Below, one piece after another: positions 1 to 5,251 of a DNA stretch of 7,005 nt. The notes beneath the pieces were generated by a model. The model was not told the origin of the DNA. It searched no databases and was given only the letters and a program-made list of their open reading frames with translations. Both the position numbers and the translations under genes were made by a program. Each line of letters begins with the position of its first letter. The first letter of the stretch is position 1. The stretch comes from a bacterium (lineage in GTDB: Bacteria; Patescibacteriota; Patescibacteriia; Patescibacteriales; GWE2-39-37): the NCBI GenBank assembly GCA_021786695.1, contig JAJYMT010000001.1:1-7005 (forward strand). The letters run 5' to 3'.

Positions 1-114
1 TTGTTCACAAAGTTTACTGTGGCAGTGCCGGCATTTTTTGCAGATACAATGCGCCCGCGACCAAACAATGCTCAATTCCAAATCATTTTTTGCCGCATTT
101 TCAACCTCTCGCAT
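1..114 (-). CDS. N-terminal fragment of a small Cys-rich protein, cut by the window edge
   Basis: Thirty-eight codons are visible from an ATG at 114-112, open to the window edge. The start is well supported by AAGGAG ending 6 nt before it on the minus strand. I do not recognise the protein. The first 20 residues are ordinary and charged. A dense cluster follows, with Cys at residues 23, 25, 28, 31 and 36 and His at 22, 30 and 32, in a Lys/Arg-rich setting. That spacing suggests a metal-binding knuckle (zinc or Fe-S), but the rest of the protein is missing. The gene lies about 50 nt beyond a minus-strand terminator and its only visible promoter is upstream of that terminator (297-269). Its expression may therefore depend on read-through, or on a promoter I did not see. 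Confidence 0.6.
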   Translation of the reverse strand, partial: MREVENAAKNDLELSIVWSRAHCICKKCRHCHSKLCEQ

Positions 115-160
115 AGCCGTCTCCTTCTCGAAAGTATTTGAAAAGGACTAAACTTAAGCG

Positions 161-262
161 ATAAAAAATACCCCCGTTACTGGAACGGAGGTATTGTATG
201 CTGATATTGAATCGGCTTGTGGATAAGATCGGTCGGTAGATTTTTGTCTGGTTTTTCGCATC
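161..262 (-). ncRNA. Candidate short terminated RNA or leader, about 100 nt
   Basis: A strong promoter at 297-269 predicts a 5' end near 262-261, and the terminator at 195-163 predicts a 3' end near 162. This defines a roughly 100-nt transcript with no ribosome site. It could be a small RNA, or an attenuated leader for the Cys-rich gene at 114. An ATG lies exactly at the predicted 5' end (261-259). It opens a 35-codon frame ending at 154, but that frame runs through the terminator stem and past the predicted 3' end, so a leaderless peptide is less likely. I recognise no known RNA family in it. Confidence 0.45.
163..195 (-). terminator. Rho-independent terminator or attenuator, minus strand
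   Basis: Twelve-base arms at 195-184 and 178-167 pair around a 5-nt loop, and the minus-strand RNA then runs into six U residues (168-163). In the minus RNA every position pairs, one through a U-G wobble (189/173). In the plus RNA the same position is an A/C mismatch and no U-tract follows, so the element is oriented to the minus strand. It sits between a minus-strand promoter and the Cys-rich gene. Confidence 0.8.
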
Positions 263-268
263 TTTTTA

Positions 269-297
269 AGTATATCATTTTGCGCCGCTCGGGTCAA
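269..297 (-). promoter_or_regulatory. Sigma70-type promoter, minus strand
   Basis: TTGACC at 297-292 and TATACT at 274-269 are separated by exactly 17 bp, each one base from consensus. Transcription would start near 262-261 and read into the terminator at 195-163, then towards the Cys-rich gene. Confidence 0.7.
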
Positions 298-304
298 TTT
301 ATCA

Positions 305-333
305 TTGACTTTAACTCCTGGCCATGCTAGTAT
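305..333 (+). promoter_or_regulatory. Sigma70-type promoter for the 403-780 gene
   Basis: TTGACT at 305-310 and TAGTAT at 328-333 have a 17-bp spacer. The -35 box lies only 7 bp from the -35 box of the opposing promoter, so the two form a compact divergent pair. The predicted start is near 340, giving a leader of about 60 nt. Confidence 0.6.
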
Positions 334-348
334 CCCCTTGCACTCTTC

Positions 349-362
349 GCCCCGTCGGGGGC
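349..362 (+). promoter_or_regulatory. GC-rich hairpin near the 5' end of the 403-780 mRNA
   Basis: GCCCC at 349-353 and GGGGC at 358-362 close over a GTCG tetraloop. It lies about 10 nt after the predicted transcript start and 24 nt before the ribosome site. It has no U-tract, so it looks like a 5'-stabilising or spacer hairpin and not a terminator. Confidence 0.35.
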
Positions 363-402
363 TATCGAGAGCTCATTTTAAAAAGGAAGGAGGTAGCGAT
401 CC

Positions 403-780
403 ATGCCAGCACCAGAGGCGATTCCCTTGCGGGATCATTTTCAACTTCGTTTACTGCTCAAGTCGCTTGAGCGCGCCCGCAAAATCACCAAAAAAGATTC
501 GGCTAAGATACTGGAAACCCTCGCCGGCGCCGGCGCCAAATTTTCCGAGTACACGATCGCCGAGAGGCAAGAATTGGAACGCGGCCTGTCCGCGATGCTT
601 CTTGAGAGAGAAGCGGAGACGGCTCAAGCCAGGGCGTGGCGCTTGCGCTCGCGGCACGCCCGGGGGCACGATCTCGCCCGCGCCTGTATCCTGCTCGACT
701 GCTACGCGGACGACACTCCTCGCGCGGACACCGTCCGCCTGGTCCATGCCTTCCTGGTGGCATTGGCCGAGAAACCGTAA
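403..780 (+). CDS. Hypothetical helix-rich protein, 125 aa
   Basis: I do not recognise this protein. The start is secure: AAGGAGG at 387-393 lies 9 nt before the ATG, a sigma70-type promoter lies at 305-333, and a matching terminator follows the stop directly. The product is predicted to be almost all helix and rich in Ala, Arg, Leu and Glu. There is an amphipathic stretch at about residues 10-70, a very Arg/Ala-rich segment at about 70-92, and a more hydrophobic last helix at about 108-121. It has no signal peptide, membrane span or Cys cluster. It is the only plus-strand gene here and forms its own transcription unit, and it is visibly more GC-rich than its neighbours. A cytoplasmic protein with a helical fold is the most I would infer. 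Confidence 0.7.
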   Translation: MPAPEAIPLRDHFQLRLLLKSLERARKITKKDSAKILETLAGAGAKFSEYTIAERQELERGLSAMLLEREAETAQARAWRLRSRHARGHDLARACILLDCYADDTPRADTVRLVHAFLVALAEKP

Positions 781-815
781 CGGACGCCTCGTTTTAGAGA
801 GGCGCCCGTTTTTTT
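781..815 (+). terminator. Rho-independent terminator of the 403-780 gene
   Basis: The arms at 781-790 and 799-808 pair as 3 + 6 bp with one A/C mismatch, around an 8-nt loop, followed by seven T (809-815). The element begins on the base after the stop codon. The minus strand has no U-tract, so it does not obviously terminate the converging gene that ends at 827. Confidence 0.85.
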
Positions 816-826
816 GTTTCGCGAAT

Positions 827-1258
827 TTACGCCTTGGCCTGCCTTTCTATTTTTTGGCCCAGGGTCGAAATTATTTCGTCTTTTTTTTCTTCAAGGATTT
901 TTTTCACTTCTTCCGTCCCCTCGCTTATCGGCACGATGCTTAAGTCAGCGATAGCTTTTTCTACTTGCGTCTGCAGTTTAGTCAACTCCTTGTCGCTTAG
1001 CTCCGGCAAAATCGGTTGCGCGAAGTAAGGAATCAATTCTCTGATCCGTGCCAGCTCTGATTCGGGAGTTGTTTTTTCCTGGGCGACTTTCGCGGTCTCG
1101 GAGGCAGCCACCCTCTCCCTGACTTTTTTTCGCGCCTCGGGCGGGTAGGCGGTTTCCGCGATCCTCAAGTTTGTTTCCGCCTCCGATTCTTGTTTGGCCG
1201 GTCCGGAACCCGGTTTTTCAAAACCAAGCACCCCCCTTAATTTGTCTACTAATCCCAT
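827..1258 (-). CDS. Hypothetical charged, helix-rich protein, 143 aa
   Basis: I do not recognise this protein. The ATG at 1258-1256 is preceded only by an A-rich stretch with a weak AAAGAA, so translation may rely on upstream coupling or AT-rich unpaired mRNA. Residues 1-15 look like a short amphipathic helix, and 16-65 is a charged, probably flexible or coiled segment rich in Glu, Lys and Ala. Residues 66-82 (around ELIPYFAQPILP) are more hydrophobic. Residues 87-141 are Lys/Glu-rich helices that could form a coiled coil. There is no membrane span, signal peptide or Cys. It follows gatB by about 100 bp with no minus-strand terminator between them, so co-transcription with gatB is likely. It converges on the plus-strand gene ending at 780, with 46 bp between stops. 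Confidence 0.65.
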   Translation of the reverse strand: MGLVDKLRGVLGFEKPGSGPAKQESEAETNLRIAETAYPPEARKKVRERVAASETAKVAQEKTTPESELARIRELIPYFAQPILPELSDKELTKLQTQVEKAIADLSIVPISEGTEEVKKILEEKKDEIISTLGQKIERQAKA

Positions 1259-1267
1259 ATTTTTTCT

Positions 1268-1339
1268 TTAGTTAATTAATTTTTTGAATAAATCGATCAA
1301 GATGCTTGGATTGGCCTTGCCTTTCGTGGCTGATCCCGC
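1268..1339 (-). pseudogene. Relict of a second GatB C-terminus
   Basis: On the minus strand, 1339 down to a TAA at 1270-1268 encodes AGSATKGKANPSILIDLFKK followed by LIN and the stop. The real GatB just upstream ends AMSATKGKANPQILLEIFKK and then LLTR. Over the 22 comparable codons I count 16 identical residues and 45 of 66 identical bases, with most differences at third positions or conservative. The relict is in a different frame from gatB and has no start or ribosome site of its own. The pattern fits the surviving 3' end of a diverged gatB homologue left behind by gene replacement or decayed tandem copies, and not a recent duplication. Confidence 0.65.
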
Positions 1340-1350
1340 GATGCGGGATC
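1332..1350. repeat. Perfect 8-bp palindrome at the gatB/relict junction
   Basis: GATCCCGC at 1332-1339 and GCGGGATC at 1343-1350 pair exactly around a 3-nt loop. No T-tract follows on either strand, so it is not a standard terminator. It begins where similarity between the GatB tail relict and GatB stops, so it may mark the recombination point or be a small REP-like palindrome. Confidence 0.5.
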
Positions 1351-1358
1351 GATCTAAG

Positions 1359-2870
1359 TCACCGCGTCAGCAATTTTTTAAAAATTTCTAATAAAATTTG
1401 GGGGTTGGCTTTGCCTTTGGTGGCTGACATCGCCTGACCGACCAAAAATTGCAGGACCTTTTCCTTACCGGACCGGAAATCGGCAACCTGTGCCGGAAAT
1501 TTGTTGATTATTTCTTTGACAACTTCCTCTAAGTGTTCTTGGTCGTGGATCTGTTCCAACCCCATGTTTGCCATCAGATCCGACGGATCGCCGCCTCCTT
1601 TGTACATTTTTTCCAGGATCGCCTGGCCGGCCGAGGAGTTGACTTTGTTTTCGAAGATCAGGATTATCAACTCGGCAAAATTTTCCGGAGTGATCTTGGT
1701 TTCTCTGATGTTCAGGTTGTCATTGTTCAGGTGTTTGAATAATTCGGAGATCAGCCAGTTGGCCGCCAGCTTTACCAGGCGGATCTTGTTCGTTTCCCAG
1801 TTATCGCCGTCGGCTTTGGCCCAGGCCTCGAGTTCGGAAATCGTTTCCTCGGTAAATTCGGCCAGATGCTTGTCGCCGGAGAGAATATCGGCGTCGGTTT
1901 GGTTCAAGCCGTATTCGCTTACAAACCGTTTGCTTTTGGCCAGGGGCAGTTCGACCAAGTGCGATCTGATTTTTTCGAGCCACTTGTCGTCGACTGCGAT
2001 CGGCGGCAGATCAGGGTCGGGGAAGTAGCGGTAGTCGGCCGAGGTTTCCTTGACGCGCTGGCTCACCGTAACGGCCTTGTCTTCGTTCCAGCCGCGCGTC
2101 TCCTGCACTAATTTTTCGCCCTCGGATAAAGCGCGCTCCTGCCGTTTGATCTCGTACTCGATCGCTTTTTCCACCGCGCGGAAGGAGTTGATGTTTTTGA
2201 TCTCCACTTTCGGATTCAGTTTGTAATCGCCAACGGGCAAGATTTGTCCGTTTTTATATTCCCACTTGCCTTTTTCCTGGATACTTACATTGGCTTCGCA
2301 ACGCATCTCGCCTTTTTCCATGTCGGCGTTTGAGATATCGAGGTAGCGGAGCACCTGCTGGTAATTCTGGCAGAACTTTTTCGCGGTGGCGGCAGAATCG
2401 ATCACCGGCTCGGTCACCATCTCGATCAGGGGCGTGGAGGAGCGGTTGAAATCGACCAGGGTGTAGGGTTTGCCGGCCGGATGCGTCGATTTGCCGGTGT
2501 CTTCCTCCAGATGGATGCGGGTGATCTCGATCGGCTCGCCGTCCACCTCGAGCATCGCGCCGTAAACAAAGGGCAGGTCGAACTGCGAAATCTGGTAGCC
2601 CTTTGGCAGGTCGGGGTAAAAATAATTCTTGCGGTCGAATTTGGAGAGCCGGTTGATCTTGCCGGAAAGCGCCAGTCCTAAGAGGATCGTCCATTCGATC
2701 GCCTGTTTGTTGGCCTTGGGCAGGGCGCCTGGATGTCCGAGGCAGACCGGGCAGACCGTAGTGTTCGGCTCCTTGCCGTGCGCGTCGTTGTCACAAGCGC
2801 AAAACATCTTGGATTTGGTGGCCAGTTCGGCGTGGATTTCCAGACCGATGATTACGTCATATATTTCCAT
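1359..2870 (-). CDS. gatB: Asp-tRNA(Asn)/Glu-tRNA(Gln) amidotransferase subunit B
   Basis: GatB is the tRNA-binding and kinase subunit of GatCAB. The complex phosphorylates and amidates mischarged Glu-tRNA(Gln) or Asp-tRNA(Asn) in the cytoplasm, using ammonia from GatA. Numbering from the ATG at 2870, the protein is 503 residues, a little above the usual 475 or so. It opens with the family N-terminus MEIYDVIIGLEIHAEL, and the structural zinc cysteines are C24, C26, C40 and C43. Further signatures are EEDTGKSTH (122-130), DFNRSSTPLIEM (140-151), CEANVSI (191-197), EIKNINSF (223-230) and DYRYFPDPDLPP (279-290). A YqeY-like C-terminal tail follows and ends in GKANPQILLEIFKK. An in-frame GTG at 2948 would add 26 residues, but these derive from an inverted-repeat element, so I reject it; an ATG at 2888 is possible. 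No start has a clear Shine-Dalgarno site. gatA and gatC are not in the window. Confidence 0.97.
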   Translation of the reverse strand: MEIYDVIIGLEIHAELATKSKMFCACDNDAHGKEPNTTVCPVCLGHPGALPKANKQAIEWTILLGLALSGKINRLSKFDRKNYFYPDLPKGYQISQFDLPFVYGAMLEVDGEPIEITRIHLEEDTGKSTHPAGKPYTLVDFNRSSTPLIEMVTEPVIDSAATAKKFCQNYQQVLRYLDISNADMEKGEMRCEANVSIQEKGKWEYKNGQILPVGDYKLNPKVEIKNINSFRAVEKAIEYEIKRQERALSEGEKLVQETRGWNEDKAVTVSQRVKETSADYRYFPDPDLPPIAVDDKWLEKIRSHLVELPLAKSKRFVSEYGLNQTDADILSGDKHLAEFTEETISELEAWAKADGDNWETNKIRLVKLAANWLISELFKHLNNDNLNIRETKITPENFAELIILIFENKVNSSAGQAILEKMYKGGGDPSDLMANMGLEQIHDQEHLEEVVKEIINKFPAQVADFRSGKEKVLQFLVGQAMSATKGKANPQILLEIFKKLLTR

Positions 2871-2894
2871 ATTTGATGTTATGCCCATATACTT

Positions 2895-3040
2895 AAAAAG
2901 TTTGACGTACTCCTTGTCGGCTACCGTTCGTTCGCCCAGCGCGCTCACTCACTACCGATGCTTGCCGCCTCTCAGCCTTGGGCTGAACCGTGCCCGGCGG
3001 ATGCGCATAGGCGCGCCGACAAGGACACGCCAAACTTTTT
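2895..3040. repeat. Nested inverted-repeat element in the gatB leader
   Basis: The outer arms at 2895-2921 (27 nt) and 3015-3040 (26 nt) are inverted copies of each other, differing by one short indel and two to three mismatches. The shared core is AAAAAGTTTG and CCTTGTCGGC. The 93-bp interior holds a second palindrome, TCAGCC (2972-2977) and GGCTGA (2981-2986), nested inside CCGCC (2965-2969) and GGCGG (2996-3000). The interior is GC-rich while both flanks are AT-rich. It resembles a MITE or other palindromic insertion unit, though I could not see a convincing target duplication. In the mRNA it would form a long hairpin just before the gatB start. Confidence 0.65.
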
Positions 3041-3060
3041 TATTTCGGTAAAATTTATCT

Positions 3061-3087
3061 AAAATAAGGCAAAATATTATTGCCTTA
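3061..3087 (-). terminator. AT-rich hairpin with short U-run at the start of the gatB leader
   Basis: The arms at 3087-3080 and 3072-3065 (TAAGGCAA and its complement) pair over 8 bp around a 7-nt loop, followed by four U on the minus strand. It lies just a few bases after the predicted gatB transcript start, so it may act as an early attenuator. Alternatively it is a back-up terminator for the upstream operon. The stem is weak and the U-run short. Confidence 0.4.
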
Positions 3088-3097
3088 CTTCAATTGA

Positions 3098-3126
3098 ATT
3101 TTATCTTAAAATTGGAAAAATGGCAA
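3098..3126 (-). promoter_or_regulatory. Sigma70-type promoter of gatB
   Basis: TTGCCA at 3126-3121 and TAAAAT at 3103-3098 are separated by 17 bp, each one base from consensus. The start would be near 3091. This gives a leader of about 220 nt before the preferred gatB ATG. The -35 box directly abuts the U-run of the preceding operon's terminator. Confidence 0.6.
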
Positions 3127-3127
3127 G

Positions 3128-3154
3128 AAAAAGCCCGCGTGCGGATGCGGGCTT
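3128..3154 (-). terminator. Rho-independent terminator of the dTTP-pathway cluster
   Basis: AAGCCCGC at 3138-3131 on the plus strand and its complement at 3147-3154 form an 8-bp GC-rich stem around an 8-nt loop. The minus-strand RNA ends GGGCUUUUUC. It lies 10 nt after the stop of the zinc-ribbon gene and ahead of the gatB promoter, so it separates the two transcription units. Confidence 0.75.
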
Positions 3155-3164
3155 GCTTCAGGGG

Positions 3165-3530
3165 TTAATACTTCTTGTCGGGTTGCGGGCCGACGGGCGC
3201 GCTCCGGGGCGGGGTCGGTCCGGGCGGTTCGTTTTCGCCGTGCATGCAACCCTCCTCTCGTAAAATTTCCGCCATCGTCTCGGCGAAGGGCGAACCGGTC
3301 GGAGGCGTCTCAGCAGGCGGTGCTTCTGGAGGGACGCCTTCGGACGGGGACGGCTTGATGGCCGGCGAATCGGGACTGGCTGGTATATAGCGTGCCATGC
3401 TTTTTTCTGAACAGTTGGTGCACCTGGCGGTGAGGCGGAATGAGCCGCCGCCCAGATCCTCAATCTTGAATGAGGAGGGTTTAATCTCGAATCGACCGCC
3501 GCAGTCCTCACACCAGATCCAAATTGACAT
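3165..3530 (-). CDS. Small zinc-ribbon protein with Pro-rich tail, 121 aa
   Basis: From the ATG at 3530-3528, residues 1-46 form a two-knuckle ribbon. WCEDC carries C7 and C10, CTNC carries C37 and C40, and beta-type sequence lies between, as expected for a four-Cys zinc site. Residues 50-80 and 100-118 are Pro/Ala/Ser/Glu-rich and look disordered, and a short helix at about 82-94 lies between them. The tail ends in DKKY. AAAGGAG lies 7 nt before this ATG. The in-frame GTG at 3533 would leave only 4 nt and is less likely. The start overlaps the stop of the membrane-protein gene by one base (TGATG), so the two are translationally coupled. The specific role is unknown; a nucleic-acid or protein-binding adaptor is a guess from the fold only. 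Confidence 0.75.
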   Translation of the reverse strand: MSIWIWCEDCGGRFEIKPSSFKIEDLGGGSFRLTARCTNCSEKSMARYIPASPDSPAIKPSPSEGVPPEAPPAETPPTGSPFAETMAEILREEGCMHGENEPPGPTPPRSAPVGPQPDKKY

Positions 3531-3760
3531 CACGCCGCTCCTTTCATCGATAAGAGTTTTATTTTGCGGTGAATTTGCGTTGCCATAAATCGGCAGATCG
3601 GCGACAAGACGATTAGCACGGCGCAGGCCTCAAAGACCAGGCGGGTATCGGCGGGTTTTACCAGACCGGATATTATTCCGAGCAGGAACACCGCGAAGGA
3701 ACCGACGCAAAAATAAAACAATGCTTGAAAGAACATGAAGAATATCGTGTAAAAGAACAT
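3530..3760 (-). CDS. Small two-helix inner-membrane protein, 76 aa
   Basis: I do not recognise a family. The ATG at 3760-3758 follows AAAGGAGG by 5 nt, an excellent ribosome site. The N-terminus is strikingly Phe-rich. A long hydrophobic helix spans about residues 4-33, a short polar hinge (KPADTR) covers 35-40, and a second hydrophobic helix spans about 42-60. The tail has positive residues (R57, H64, R65, K66, K68, K73) and is probably cytoplasmic, giving an N-in/C-in hairpin topology. There is no cleavage site. It is coupled through TGATG to the zinc-ribbon gene, so the two products may work together. It follows thyX after a 73-bp gap without a clear terminator, so it may be a distal member of the same operon. 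Confidence 0.75.
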   Translation of the reverse strand: MFFYTIFFMFFQALFYFCVGSFAVFLLGIISGLVKPADTRLVFEACAVLIVLSPICRFMATQIHRKIKLLSMKGAA

Positions 3761-3833
3761 CGATTCCTCCTTTGGCGTAATTATTACTTGTTTTGTCGTT
3801 GTTTATTGATTATTGTTCACTATTGGTTGACCT

Positions 3834-5234
3834 CTAGGTTTTATCAACCATAATATATTTCGCGGTCAGCGGGTGGACGCGGGCGATCTGGTCATAGATC
3901 ATCTGGGCGACCTTGCGGTAGGTGAAGTGCCCGCCTTGGCGGCTGCGCAGGCCGACGAAGTAAAAGGCCTCGCGCAGATTCATCTTCATCAGGAAGCGGC
4001 GGGCGGTCGCCTTGGTGGTGATGTATTGGGCCTCGTATGGATATTTTTTAGCGATCAGGCGCGCGGTCTGATGGGCGCGATCCATGGCGTTCGCGTAATC
4101 AGTGCCCAGGCCGACCTGCGAAAACAGGCGCGGCGTGTAGTAGCCGTACTCGCCAGAGAGGAGCTGCGGCGTCTGAGTCATTATCCGGTTCCGTTTCAGA
4201 TCGTAGTACGCCCCTTGGTCGAGCAGCACGTCGAAAGTGTAATATGGATACTCGAATTCGCGCGGCGGCTTGTCGTAGATGGTGCGCTGTTTTTCGAGCA
4301 GGGTGCGGAAGATCTGCTCCTTTTCCGCGAACGGCATCGCCCGTACCTTGCCGAGCGCCTCGCTAAAAGAAATCGCCTGGTATTTGTAGATCAGTCCGGC
4401 CAGAATTTTGTCTTCGCCGTCAGCGTCGTAGTCGATCAGTTCGACCGAGAGCTTGTTATCGCCGGTGAATTCCGGACTCTTCAAATCCTGCGCCAGCGTC
4501 CAGGCCTTGCCGCGCATAAACTGTTCGTTCAGGATGTAGACCTCGTTCGGATCGGCGAATTTCACCAGAGTCGGGGTGATTTCAAGCGCTACCCGCTTCA
4601 GGTCGGCGCCGATGTGCCGCGCCTCCTCGAGCGGATGCGACAGGAGCTTGACGATGGCGTATTCCATGGTGCGGGCGTTGACGCTCATCCCGAGGTTGGC
4701 CAGCACCGCGTTCGGCAGGAGGAAACGGCAGACGTCGATCCATTTGGATTTGATCTTCGCCTGCCAGACCGCTTCCGGGTCGCCGGCACGGTTCGGATAA
4801 AGTTTCTCGATCGCGGCCTTGATCGGATCGATCGATTTTTCGTAAACGGTGAAGAGCTGGTCGATGGTCGATAGATAGGCGGTTTTTAGTTCCGGGTCGT
4901 TATTCAAGATGTTCGGCACATAAACGCGATCGCGGTTATAAATCTGGTAGCGGGATGATTTTTCGGTGTAGGAACCCAGGCGGTTGGATTGCAGGCACTC
5001 GACCGCCATCAGCGAGACATTCTCGATCGCCACGTTCATGAAGGCGTGCTCGGCTACCGAGCCGTGGCCGTAGTTCACCACCCATTTTTCATTGAAAGCG
5101 GCCGACTGCTCTTCGGTCAGCTCCATGGCGATCTGGTCGAACGATTCGGGCGAGCGCGAGCACTTGGCGAAGGTGACCGCCACCACCTCGGGCGGCAGGT
5201 TTTTCAAAGCGTAGATGCGGTGGATATGGTTCAT
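3834..5234 (-). CDS. thyX: Tandem-domain ThyX-like flavin-dependent thymidylate synthase, 466 aa
   Basis: ThyX methylates dUMP to dTMP using methylene-tetrahydrofolate and FAD. Standard ThyX proteins are about 220-250 residues and act as tetramers; this one holds two ThyX folds in a row. Domain 1 (about 5-235) has GHGSVAEHA (56-64), then SNRLGSYTEKSSRY (83-96) in place of the RHRxxSxNExSxRY motif, and NAR (186-188). Domain 2 (about 262-466) has PPREFEYPYYTFDVLLDQGA (333-352 approximately, preceding the motif), then KRNRIMTQ (347-354), and MNLRE (418-422). In both repeats the motif's His is Asn. Repeat 1 also lacks the first Arg, while repeat 2 keeps both Arg but lacks the downstream Ser/Glu. 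The two halves may build one composite site. The neighbouring tmk-dut supplies substrate and uses product, which supports the dTMP role. The start has no clear ribosome site. A ThyX-fold protein with altered chemistry is the main alternative. Confidence 0.88.
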   Translation of the reverse strand: MNHIHRIYALKNLPPEVVAVTFAKCSRSPESFDQIAMELTEEQSAAFNEKWVVNYGHGSVAEHAFMNVAIENVSLMAVECLQSNRLGSYTEKSSRYQIYNRDRVYVPNILNNDPELKTAYLSTIDQLFTVYEKSIDPIKAAIEKLYPNRAGDPEAVWQAKIKSKWIDVCRFLLPNAVLANLGMSVNARTMEYAIVKLLSHPLEEARHIGADLKRVALEITPTLVKFADPNEVYILNEQFMRGKAWTLAQDLKSPEFTGDNKLSVELIDYDADGEDKILAGLIYKYQAISFSEALGKVRAMPFAEKEQIFRTLLEKQRTIYDKPPREFEYPYYTFDVLLDQGAYYDLKRNRIMTQTPQLLSGEYGYYTPRLFSQVGLGTDYANAMDRAHQTARLIAKKYPYEAQYITTKATARRFLMKMNLREAFYFVGLRSRQGGHFTYRKVAQMIYDQIARVHPLTAKYIMVDKT

Positions 5235-5251
5235 ATATTTAAATAATTTTT

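Noticed and set aside
305..943. 212-codon plus-strand frame overlapping the 403-780 gene
   Set aside because: It starts inside the promoter -35 box, runs through the well-formed terminator at 781-815, and has no ribosome site. The overlapping 403-780 frame has promoter, ribosome site and terminator that all fit.
827..1258. Possible YqeY-like domain in the 143-residue protein
   Set aside because: The segment around PELSDKELTKLQ recalls the YqeY helix before its glycine-rich tail, but the typical K-G-x-A-D/N-x tail is absent, so the likeness is too weak to call.
2871..2948. 26-residue N-terminal extension of GatB from a GTG at 2948
   Set aside because: The extra residues come from the inverted-repeat element, are not GatB-like, and have no ribosome site. 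The family N-terminus begins at the ATG at 2870.
3814..3850. GGTTGA/TCAACC inverted repeat around the thyX stop as a terminator
   Set aside because: The stem is only 6 bp with a long loop and no T-tract on either strand. The following genes may well be co-transcribed with thyX.
3873..4874. Long plus-strand frame of 333 codons antisense to thyX
   Set aside because: The minus strand here encodes clear ThyX motifs. The plus frame is a by-product of GC-rich codon use and matches no family I know.
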